Positions 1 to 4,860 of a stretch of DNA of 7,262 nucleotides are shown in pieces. The position numbers were made by a program, and so were the translations under genes. The notes under the pieces are model-generated. The model saw nothing but the letters and a program-made list of their open reading frames with translations, was not told the origin of the DNA and did not search any database. The number at the start of each line of letters is the position of its first letter. The first letter of the stretch is position 1. The stretch is from Thermoplasmata archaeon (GTDB lineage: Archaea; Thermoplasmatota; Thermoplasmata; Lutacidiplasmatales; UBA184): contig JASHVA010000185.1 of the NCBI GenBank assembly GCA_030039715.1, positions 1 through 7,262 on the forward strand, read 5' to 3'.

Positions 1-530
1 AGCGAGATCAGCGAGTCGAAGTAGAGCGCCTCCCCGAAGAGCTCCCGCAGGTACCGGGAGAGCGCCTCGACTGTGAAGCGCCGACCGAACTCGATCGTCT
101 CGTCCAGTCGGTGTTGCAGGACGTCGCGAAGGTGGTCGAGGAACTCCGAGTCCATCGACCGGATCTCGGCCGGCTCGTCGGGCACCGGCTGCAGCGCCGT
201 CGCGTCCGCCGCCTCCGAACGTCCCACTTCTTCGAGGAGAAGGTGGCGCAGTTCGTCGGGGTACGGCACCTGGTAGAGCTTCTCTCCGCGGCCCTCGGCC
301 GTCTCGAGAAGGAGGCCCCGCCGCTTGAGGCGAGAGAGCAGACGCGAGGCGTCCTCGAACACGCGCTCGCGCAGGAGTCGCGTCCGGAGTTCGGAGTAGC
401 GGAACCGCGCCGGCTGGGCGGCGACTCCCCGGATCGTCCGGCGCCGGTCCGAGTCGGCGATCAAGCCCGCGAGCACCCGAGCAACGGAGATGTCCGAGAC
501 GACGATCTCGAGCGGGGCGGGAGACGCCAC
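1..530 (-). CDS. Winged-helix DNA-binding protein, probable transcription regulator (partial, C-terminus off the left edge)
   Basis: The minus strand is open from a GTG at 530 to the left edge, giving 176 residues with no stop. The likely DNA-binding part is residues about 15-90: helices around ISVARVLAGLI and FRYSELRTRLL, a recognition-type helix around EDASRLLSRLKRRGLL, then a wing ending EGRGEKLYQVPYP. After a linker (about 100-125), residues 128-176 form amphipathic helices (SEFLDHLRDVLQHRLDE and on), possibly for dimerisation or sensing. The GTG start is chosen because a TATA-like box lies 26 bp upstream and in-frame sequence before it does not look coding. It is divergent from the Hjc-like operon, so it may regulate that operon or itself; this is inference. 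The family was not recognised beyond winged-helix, and ligand and targets are unknown. Plus-strand reading frames here look like antisense shadows. Confidence 0.75.
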   Translation of the reverse strand, partial: MASPAPLEIVVSDISVARVLAGLIADSDRRRTIRGVAAQPARFRYSELRTRLLRERVFEDASRLLSRLKRRGLLLETAEGRGEKLYQVPYPDELRHLLLEEVGRSEAADATALQPVPDEPAEIRSMDSEFLDHLRDVLQHRLDETIEFGRRFTVEALSRYLRELFGEALYFDSLIS

Positions 531-552
531 GGGCGCGCTACGGCACCGCGGG

Positions 553-559
553 CTTAGAG
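553..559 (-). promoter_or_regulatory. TATA-like box for the winged-helix gene
   Basis: Read on the minus strand this is CTCTAAG, an A/T island in very GC-rich sequence. Its centre lies about 26 bp before the GTG at 530, the usual archaeal TATA-to-start distance, so the transcript would be leaderless. Confidence 0.5.
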
Positions 560-587
560 CTTCCCCGCGCAGCCGCAGCCTCGATCG

Positions 588-607
588 ACCGCCGTCCGGC
601 CGGCGGT
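588..607. promoter_or_regulatory. 20-bp near-perfect palindrome, candidate operator
   Basis: The arms ACCGCCG (588-594) and CGGCGGT (601-607) are exact reverse complements around TCCGGC; 18 of 20 positions are symmetric. It lies between the two divergent TATA-like boxes, a natural place for a dimeric regulator to bind. High GC makes chance palindromes of this type more likely, so this is only a candidate. Confidence 0.3.
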
Positions 608-643
608 GCAGCGACTTCGGCGCGTGACGTCGGAACTGGTCAC

Positions 644-656
644 CTTCCGTGGGAAG
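644..656. promoter_or_regulatory. Short inverted repeat beside the Hjc-operon TATA box
   Basis: CTTCC-GTG-GGAAG is a perfect 5+5 inverted repeat ending about 5 bp before the TATA-like box at 661-668. A protein bound here would contact the BRE/TATA region. A second, looser repeat (GTGAC at 624-628, GTCAC at 639-643) lies just upstream. No regulator was matched to either. Confidence 0.22.
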
Positions 657-660
657 CGTC

Positions 661-668
661 CTATTAAG
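661..668 (+). promoter_or_regulatory. TATA-like box for the Hjc-like/thiolase-like/DUF35 operon
   Basis: CTATTAAG is the only strong A/T island in this stretch. Its centre is about 27 bp before an in-frame GTG at 692, which fits a leaderless transcript starting at that codon. It overlaps the alternative GTG at 668, arguing against that earlier start. Confidence 0.55.
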
Positions 669-691
669 TGACCCTCGGCGACTCGCCCGCC

Positions 692-1246
692 GTGGTCGGA
701 CGAGGCTCGTCAGCGTACGAGCGGGAGCTGCGCAGCCTGCTCGAAGGCGAGCCGAGCGCCGTCCGCGCCTACGCTCGCGCGCTCGACCCCGAGCTTCGCT
801 CCTCGTTCGAGCGGCTCACGCAGGAACCGTTCCTCGTGATCCGCGGCGCCGGGTCGCTCGGCTTCGACCTGGTCGCGCTCCGCCGGGAGTTCGCGTTCCC
901 CCTCGAGGTGAAGGCATCGTCCGAGCCCCAGATCCGGTTCACGGCCGCAAGCGGCCGCGCCGATGCCCAGCTCGCCGCCCACCGCGAGGCGGTGGGCCGG
1001 GTCGGCCTCACGGTGCTGTACGCCTACCGCCGGCTCGGGCTCCGGAACGAGGAGTCGTGGCGCATCTTCCTCGCGAGCCCTCTACCCGAGTGGGGGATCC
1101 TGAAGGTCCTTTGCCGCCGTCTGCCCCCGGTGAGCACGACGCGCGAAGGTCACGGCATCCTCCGTTGGGAGGAAGGGTTGCCGCTCTCCCGTTTCCTCGA
1201 CCAGGTGCGGTTCCTCACCGAGCGCCCCATGGCGGTGACCGCGTGA
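692..1246 (+). CDS. Hjc-like Holliday junction resolvase / PD-(D/E)XK nuclease
   Basis: A 184-residue protein resembling archaeal Hjc, the homodimeric Mg-dependent endonuclease that cuts four-way DNA junctions. The Hjc signature is in order: GRGSSAYERELRSLL (residues 3-17, Glu10 matching the N-terminal catalytic Glu), IRGAGSLGFDLVAL (50-63, Asp59) and PLEVKAS (70-76, Glu72 and Lys74). This completes an E-D-ExK metal site. An R/Q-rich helix (about 85-100) and WRIF follow. Two things differ from typical Hjc of about 120-140 residues: an insert of about 22 residues between helix 1 and strand 1, and a longer C-terminal tail ending in a predicted helix. The start at 692 is preferred over 668 because of TATA spacing and because Hjc proteins begin right before this glycine/arginine motif. 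It overlaps the next gene by 4 nt. Fold assignment is firm; junction specificity is inferred. Confidence 0.8.
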   Translation: MVGRGSSAYERELRSLLEGEPSAVRAYARALDPELRSSFERLTQEPFLVIRGAGSLGFDLVALRREFAFPLEVKASSEPQIRFTAASGRADAQLAAHREAVGRVGLTVLYAYRRLGLRNEESWRIFLASPLPEWGILKVLCRRLPPVSTTREGHGILRWEEGLPLSRFLDQVRFLTERPMAVTA

Positions 1247-2376
1247 GCGTCCACGTCGCCTCGGTCGGGATGGGTCGGTACGGCAAGCGACCCGAAGGCC
1301 TGATCGACCTCGCCGCCGAGGCCGCCACCGCCGCCCTCGAGGGCATCGGCCGTCGGCCGATCGACCTCCTGGTCGCCGGCTCGATGCTGGCGCACGGGCG
1401 TCACGGCCCCGAGGCCCTCTTGCCCCGACTCGCTGCCCGGCTCGGACTCGAGGCCGGCTCGGGCCTGCGGGTCGATTCCGCGAGCGGCACCGGCGGCATG
1501 GCGTTCTACGCCGCCGTGCTGGGACTGGAGTCGGGCCGCTTCGAGCGGGCGCTGGTCGTGGCCGCCGAAAAGATGACGGACCGAACGACCGCCGCCAACA
1601 CGCGGGACCTCGCGGCCTCGCTCCACCCGTCGGAGGTCGCGGCCGGCGCGACGATGCCGGGGCTCGCGGCGATCGTGACGCAGCGCTACCTTCAACGGTA
1701 CTCTCAGCGCACCGCGATCTGCGACACGGCGACCGTGCACGCCCGGGCGATGTCGGTCGACAATCCGTACGCGCATTTCCAGAAGTCCGTGACCCCCGAG
1801 GAGGTCGCGAAGAGCCGGCTCGTTGCGAGCCCGCTCCGTCTCCTCCACTGCTCGGCGATCTCGGACGGCGCGACGGCGCTGGTGCTCGAGCGCGGCATCG
1901 GACCGGCGACCGTACTCGGCGTCGGGCAAGGGTTCGAGTCGATCCGGCTGGCGGACCGGGACGACCTGACGACCTTCGCCGCCACGCGCATCGCGGCCCA
2001 GCGCGCGTACGAGGGCGCGAAGATCGGCCCGAAGGACGTCGAGGTCGCGGAGGTGCACGACGCTTTCGCGCCGTTCGTGTTCATCCACATGGAAGATCTC
2101 GGTCTCTGCCCGGTCGGCGGTGGCCCCGACGCCTTCGCCCGCGGCGAGGTTCGGCGCGACGGTCGCATCCCCGTGAACCCAAGCGGTGGGGTGATCGGCC
2201 GCGGACACCCGGTCGCCGCGTCGGGTCTGGCCGAGATCGCGGAGGTCGCGCTGCAACTCCGGGGCGAAGCGGGCGCGCATGCCATCGCGCACGCGCCCAA
2301 GCTCGGCCTCGCGCAGGCGATGAGCGGGATCGCGTCGCACAACTTCGTGACGATCCTCGGGCGGGAGGCGACGTGA
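1243..2376 (+). CDS. Thiolase-like (SCPx/SCP2-thiolase type) protein lacking the nucleophilic cysteine
   Basis: 377 residues, the normal length of a single-domain SCP2-type thiolase fold. It starts at a GTG overlapping the upstream stop (GTGA), with a GGTGA Shine-Dalgarno at 1234-1238. The second half keeps family motifs: HCSAISDGA, VHDAFAPF (His272; the HDCF/NEAF loop), NPSGGVIGRGHPVAASG (His322), and a C-terminal segment with GIASHNFVTIL. In the first half, where thiolases have the acyl-accepting Cys (pattern like VxAACASG), this protein reads VDSASGTGG with Ser81 (AGC, 1483-1485). A classical ping-pong thiolase needs that Cys. The translationally coupled DUF35 partner recalls archaeal acetoacetyl-CoA thiolase complexes, but also actinobacterial Ltp2-ChsH2-type retro-aldolases, which are Cys-less thiolase folds. 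A role in C-C bond making or breaking on an acyl-CoA is likely; the substrate is unknown. It should not be called acetyl-CoA acetyltransferase without caution. Confidence 0.85.
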   Translation: MSVHVASVGMGRYGKRPEGLIDLAAEAATAALEGIGRRPIDLLVAGSMLAHGRHGPEALLPRLAARLGLEAGSGLRVDSASGTGGMAFYAAVLGLESGRFERALVVAAEKMTDRTTAANTRDLAASLHPSEVAAGATMPGLAAIVTQRYLQRYSQRTAICDTATVHARAMSVDNPYAHFQKSVTPEEVAKSRLVASPLRLLHCSAISDGATALVLERGIGPATVLGVGQGFESIRLADRDDLTTFAATRIAAQRAYEGAKIGPKDVEVAEVHDAFAPFVFIHMEDLGLCPVGGGPDAFARGEVRRDGRIPVNPSGGVIGRGHPVAASGLAEIAEVALQLRGEAGAHAIAHAPKLGLAQAMSGIASHNFVTILGREAT

Positions 2377-2702
2377 GCGCGGACGGCGAGGCGCTCGAGC
2401 TCAGCCGCTGTGCTGGGTGCGGCGCTCGGTTCCTTCCGACGGACGGCTCCTGCCCGCGCTGCGGGTCGACCGACGTGCATCCGTACCGCGCGCCGTCGCT
2501 CGGGACGGTGCTCGCCGCGACAGAGATGACTTCCCCCGCGGAGGGATGGCACGCCCCCCATCGCCTCGCGCTGGTGGAGCTGGCCGAATCGGTCCGACTC
2601 TTCGCCATCGTCGACGGCGAACTGCCGACCGCCGGCGACGTCGTGGCCGTGAGGCGCGAAGGCGAGGTCTACCGGGCCCGGACCGAGCCCTCGCCCGCGT
2701 GA
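2373..2702 (+). CDS. DUF35 zinc-ribbon/OB-fold protein, partner of the thiolase-like protein
   Basis: 109 residues. An N-terminal rubredoxin-like zinc ribbon has Cys13/Cys16 (CAGC) and Cys27/Cys30 (CPRC). An OB-fold follows, from about residue 38 to 103 (GTVLAATEMTSP, then strands LALVELAES, RLFAIVDG, DVVAVRREGEVYRA). This is the standard DUF35 (OB_aCoA_assoc) layout and length. Family members bridge or complete thiolase-fold active sites, for example between thiolase and HMG-CoA synthase in archaea, or as the C-terminal domain of ChsH2 with Ltp2. The start GTG overlaps the thiolase stop (GTGA) and has a GGAGG Shine-Dalgarno at 2364-2368, so translation is coupled and the two proteins probably form a complex. 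No HMG-CoA synthase gene lies in the window. The next gene, tRNA-Ser, is convergent 8 bp downstream. Confidence 0.88.
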   Translation: MSADGEALELSRCAGCGARFLPTDGSCPRCGSTDVHPYRAPSLGTVLAATEMTSPAEGWHAPHRLALVELAESVRLFAIVDGELPTAGDVVAVRREGEVYRARTEPSPA

Positions 2703-2710
2703 CCCTCGAA

Positions 2711-2825
2711 CGCGGGGAGGGGGACGTTCCGGGCTCCGGTCCGATCCGGCGCCCTTTTGAACCCCCGAGGTGAAATCACCACAGGATTAGCAATCCTGCG
2801 CCTTACCGGGCTGGGCTATCCCCGC
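2711..2825 (-). tRNA. tRNA-Ser(GCU) with a 31-nt intron in the T-loop
   Basis: Read on the minus strand: acceptor GCGGGGA (2825-2819) pairs perfectly with TCCCCGC (2718-2712), and the discriminator base is G at 2711. The D-arm is GCC/GGC with a GG in the loop. The anticodon stem is CAGGA/TCCTG with loop TTGCTAA, anticodon GCT at 2791-2789 (reads AGC/AGU). The class II variable arm GGTG-ATTT-CACC identifies Ser. The T-stem GGGGG (2766-2762) pairs with CCCCC (2723-2719). The T-loop reads TTCAAA, then 31 extra bases, then T60. Removing 2725-2755 leaves an 84-nt tRNA with a normal 7-nt T-loop. No CCA is encoded. The gene converges on the DUF35 gene, 8 bp apart. Because every paired element is intact on both sides of the insert, it is probably functional rather than a broken pseudogene. 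Confidence 0.88.
2725..2755 (-). other. Probable tRNA intron at position 59/60 (bulge-helix-bulge)
   Basis: The insert splits the T-loop. A bulge-helix-bulge-like fold can be drawn. The outer helix is the T-stem (GGGG 2766-2763 with CCCC 2722-2719). The central 4-bp helix is exon GTTC (2762-2759) with intron GAAC (2729-2726). The 3' bulge is G-T-C (2725-2723) and the 5' bulge is an A-run (2758-2755, 4 nt rather than 3). The inner stems are GGGC/GCCC (2754-2751 with 2734-2731) and CCGG/CCGG (2749-2746 with 2739-2736). Splice sites can shift by one base either way while still giving a 7-nt loop; 59/60 is preferred because it leaves a pyrimidine at position 60. Splicing would need an endonuclease tolerant of a non-canonical site. 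Confidence 0.72.
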
Positions 2826-2851
2826 GCGAGTCCGGCGAGCCCGGTCGGCTC

Positions 2852-2857
2852 CTTAAG
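2852..2857 (-). promoter_or_regulatory. TATA-like box for tRNA-Ser
   Basis: CTTAAG, flanked on the minus strand by AAGA, lies about 29 bp upstream of the tRNA 5' end. That is right for a transcript starting a few bases before the mature end, as is usual for archaeal tRNA genes. The hexamer is palindromic, but a plus-strand role is unlikely since the next plus-strand start is 120 bp away. Confidence 0.5.
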
Positions 2858-2976
2858 TCTTCTTACGGAAACCCCACCCGGAGCCCGGTCCGGACCGCTG
2901 CGTCGTCCCGTCCGTGCCGGAAGCCCCGGGACGAAGTTTCAGATACTGCCTGCTCGAATTTCGTAGAGAGGGCGGA

Positions 2977-3390
2977 ATGTACGGTCCGAACGCTCCCCCG
3001 CTCGCGCCGCCGTCCGGTCGCCCCGGGCGTTGGTGGGCGCTCCTCGGCCTTGGCCTCGCGGTGATCGCCGTGCTCGTGATCGTGTTCGTGCTGCTCGCCT
3101 ACGGCGTGATCGGGGGCGCCGGACCTCGACCGTTCTGGGGTTTCTGGGGCGCGTTCCTCCTGCTCTTCCTCATCGTATGGGTCTCCTTCTTCGTCATCCG
3201 AGTGGCGTTCTGGAGCCGTCGCCGCCGGTACGGGTACGGTCGACCGCCGGGAATGCACCGCGACCCGGCCGTGATGATCGCCCGGCAGCGGTACGCCCGG
3301 GGGGAGATCACCCGCGAACAGTACGACCAGATCATGACCGACCTCGGGCGGCGGGGCCGGGGGCCCGGGGGGCCCCTCGGCGGTCCGTAG
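2977..3390 (+). CDS. Small two-helix membrane protein with C-terminal SHOCT domain
   Basis: 137 residues from the ATG at 2977, preceded by the purine-rich GAGAGGGCGGA. The GTG at 2914, 21 codons upstream, is possible but adds unconvincing sequence. A Pro/Gly-rich N-terminus is followed by two transmembrane helices, residues about 19-47 and 56-78. The arginine cluster RRRR (81-84) after the second helix suggests a cytoplasmic C-terminus. Residues 96-123 (DPAVMIARQRYARGEITREQYDQIMTDL) match the SHOCT pattern, a short helical pair often found at the ends of membrane proteins and thought to mediate oligomerisation. A Gly/Pro-rich tail ends the protein. Function is unknown. It stands alone between a divergent tRNA and the dehydrogenase gene. 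Confidence 0.8.
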   Translation: MYGPNAPPLAPPSGRPGRWWALLGLGLAVIAVLVIVFVLLAYGVIGGAGPRPFWGFWGAFLLLFLIVWVSFFVIRVAFWSRRRRYGYGRPPGMHRDPAVMIARQRYARGEITREQYDQIMTDLGRRGRGPGGPLGGP

Positions 3391-3402
3391 CGTCGGCGGC
3401 CG

Positions 3403-3410
3403 TTATGTAG
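3403..3410 (+). promoter_or_regulatory. TATA-like box for the 3-hydroxyacyl-CoA dehydrogenase gene
   Basis: TTATGTAG predicts transcription from about 3432. That leaves a leader of roughly 10 nt containing GAGGTG (3431-3436) five bases before the GTG start. This is the one plus-strand promoter here that would give a short leader with a Shine-Dalgarno site. Confidence 0.35.
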
Positions 3411-3441
3411 CGCGCCCGCGGTTCCCCCGCGAGGTGCGAAG

Positions 3442-4410
3442 GTGCGCGTCGCGAAGGCCGGCGTGGTCGGCGCCGGAACGATGGGCTCGGCGATCGCCGA
3501 GGTGCTCGCCTACAACGGGATCGAGGTCGTGCTGAAGGACGTCGATGCCGCCCTGGTCGAGAAGGGCCTCGGCAAGGTGCGCGCGATCGTCGACGAGCTC
3601 GTTCGGTTCCAGGAGGCGCGGGCCCCGAAGGAGATCGAGCGGATCACGGAGCTCGCCGGGGAGCTCTCGGAAGGGCAGCGCGCGAAGGTGACGGCCAAGC
3701 TCGCGCCGAAGTTCACCCGGGCGCGCGGCGACGAGGTCGTCGCGCGGGTTCGCGGCACGACCGACTACTCGGATTTCCGGGACGTCGACCTCGTCATCGA
3801 GGCGGTCTTCGAGGAGTACTCCGTGAAGCGACCGGTCCTCGAAGCCCTGGACGCCGCGATCCCCGACTACGCGGTCCTCGGCTCGAACACCTCTTCGCTC
3901 TCGATCACGCGACTGGCCCGGGGGTTGAAGCACGTGCGCGAGACGCTCGTCGTCCACTTCTTCAACCCGCCGTACACCCTGCCGCTCGTCGAGGTCGCGG
4001 GGGGCATCGAGACCCGAGAGGACGTCGTCACCGACACGGTCGACTTCCTCCAGGGCTTGAAGAACCACCGGTACCCGCTCGTCCCGATCCGCGTGAAGGA
4101 GTCGCCGGCGTTCGTCGTGAACCGCCTCCTCGCGCCGGTGCTCGCCGAGGCGTGCGCCGCGCTGGAGAGCGGGCTCGCCTCCTCGCGGGACATCGACGCG
4201 GCCATGAAGGCCGGGGCCGGCATGCCGATGGGGCCGTTCGAGCTCGCCGACTTGGTCGGGCTCGACGTCTCGCTCGAGGTCGCCGAGACGCTCTACCGGG
4301 AGTTCGGGGACCCGAAGTTCCGCCCGTCGCTCACGCTCCGGCGGCTCGTGGACGCCGGGCATCTCGGCCGGAAGACCGGCCAGGGATTCTACGAGTACGC
4401 GGGGACCTGA
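3442..4410 (+). CDS. 3-hydroxyacyl-CoA dehydrogenase (NAD-dependent)
   Basis: 322 residues. It oxidises (S)-3-hydroxyacyl-CoA to 3-ketoacyl-CoA, the third step of beta-oxidation, or runs in reverse in synthetic routes. The Rossmann domain begins GVVGAGTMGSAIA (7-19), with Asp33 after strand 2, which favours NAD over NADP. Catalytic residues are in place: Ser151/Ser152 in SNTSSLSIT, His172 in VHFFNP, Glu184 in LVEVAGG and Asn227 in FVVNRLL. The C-terminal dimerisation domain has AGMPMGPFELAD (260-270) and GRKTGQGFY (309-317). It is longer than the usual ~280-residue single-domain enzyme, with extra charged helical sequence at about 55-95. The GTG start has a GAGGTG ribosome site five bases upstream. 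It is a single-gene unit, with its own TATA-like box and another box directly after it. Family assignment is firm; chain-length preference cannot be read. Confidence 0.93.
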   Translation: MRVAKAGVVGAGTMGSAIAEVLAYNGIEVVLKDVDAALVEKGLGKVRAIVDELVRFQEARAPKEIERITELAGELSEGQRAKVTAKLAPKFTRARGDEVVARVRGTTDYSDFRDVDLVIEAVFEEYSVKRPVLEALDAAIPDYAVLGSNTSSLSITRLARGLKHVRETLVVHFFNPPYTLPLVEVAGGIETREDVVTDTVDFLQGLKNHRYPLVPIRVKESPAFVVNRLLAPVLAEACAALESGLASSRDIDAAMKAGAGMPMGPFELADLVGLDVSLEVAETLYREFGDPKFRPSLTLRRLVDAGHLGRKTGQGFYEYAGT

Positions 4411-4426
4411 GGGCGCCCGCGAACGG

Positions 4427-4433
4427 TTTTAAT
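4427..4433 (+). promoter_or_regulatory. TATA-like box for the SCP2 gene
   Basis: TTTTAAT, the most A/T-rich heptamer in the region, is centred about 26 bp before the ATG at 4456, with no Shine-Dalgarno between, so the transcript is probably leaderless. It begins 17 bp after the dehydrogenase stop, so the SCP2 gene has its own promoter despite the short gap. Confidence 0.6.
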
Positions 4434-4455
4434 CGAGGTCGGGGTCCCCGCGTCG

Positions 4456-4854
4456 ATGCGGTTCCCGTCGGCCGAGTGGGCGGCCGCCTACCAAAAGGCG
4501 CTCAACGAGAACGCGGCGTACCGCGAGGCGGCCAAGGCGTGGGTCGGCGACATCCTCCTGCTCGTCGTGCCGCCGTCGCCCGCGGACCCGGCGCCGGGCG
4601 TCCACCTCGACCTCGCCGACGGGGGCTGTCGGGCGGCGACGTTCTACGCCGACGGCCGGACGGTCCGCTCCGAGTTCGTCTACGAAGGGTCGGCCGAGAA
4701 CTGGGCCCGCCTCATGCGCCACGAGGTCGACCCCGTGAAGGCGATCATGGACGGGACGTTCAAGGTGAAGGGGAACCTCGCGAAGCTGATGCGGTTCACG
4801 CGGGCGGCGAAGGAGCTCGTCGAGACCGCGTCGAACGTCCCCGCGGGTCCGTAG
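4456..4854 (+). CDS. SCP2 sterol-carrier-type lipid-binding protein
   Basis: 132 residues, the usual size of a free-standing SCP2 domain. Members form a hydrophobic tunnel that binds fatty acyl-CoA or other lipids and can pass them to enzymes. The N-terminal helices (SAEWAAAYQKALNEN, EAAKAWVGD) lead to beta strands (DILLLVVPP, GVHLDLADG, RAATFYADG, RSEFVYEGS). The closing segment WARLMRHEVDPVKAIMDGTF, then KVKGNLAKLMRFTRAAKEL, is the family's typical DPVxAIMxGxxKVKGN-like ending. The ATG start is supported by the TATA-like box 26 bp upstream. It follows the dehydrogenase gene, consistent with acyl-CoA handling. It converges on the hydrolase gene with only 6 bp between stops, and no clear terminator is visible. 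The natural ligand is unknown; archaea lack sterols as a rule, so isoprenoid or acyl-CoA ligands are as likely. Confidence 0.82.
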   Translation: MRFPSAEWAAAYQKALNENAAYREAAKAWVGDILLLVVPPSPADPAPGVHLDLADGGCRAATFYADGRTVRSEFVYEGSAENWARLMRHEVDPVKAIMDGTFKVKGNLAKLMRFTRAAKELVETASNVPAGP

Positions 4855-4860
4855 CGCGGG

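Noticed and set aside
111..557. 148-residue plus-strand open frame near the left edge
   Set aside because: Antisense to the winged-helix gene, whose frame has far better helix pattern and promoter spacing.
668..691. Earlier GTG start for the Hjc-like gene
   Set aside because: It overlaps the TATA-like box and adds eight residues before the conserved Hjc start; the GTG at 692 fits both promoter spacing and family length.
649..1242. N-terminal extension of the thiolase-like frame over the upstream gene
   Set aside because: The frame is open but encodes Arg/Pro-rich sequence lying over the clear Hjc-like gene; the thiolase fold begins at the coupled GTG at 1243.
1150..2340. 396-residue minus-strand open frame
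   Set aside because: Antisense to the thiolase-like gene; composition typical of a shadow frame.
2711..2825. tRNA-Ser read as a degraded pseudogene
   Set aside because: The acceptor and T-stem 3' strands are found intact and perfectly complementary after the 31-nt insert, which itself folds; decay would not preserve this.
2957..2961. AATTT as TATA box for the SHOCT membrane protein
   Set aside because: It is only about 18 bp before the ATG, too close for a normal archaeal start; no convincing promoter was found for this gene.
3403..4362. 319-residue minus-strand open frame
   Set aside because: Antisense to the dehydrogenase, which has complete catalytic motifs.
4411..4860. Hairpin terminator between the convergent SCP2 and hydrolase genes
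   Set aside because: Only 6 bp separate the stops, and no T-tract or clear stem is visible.
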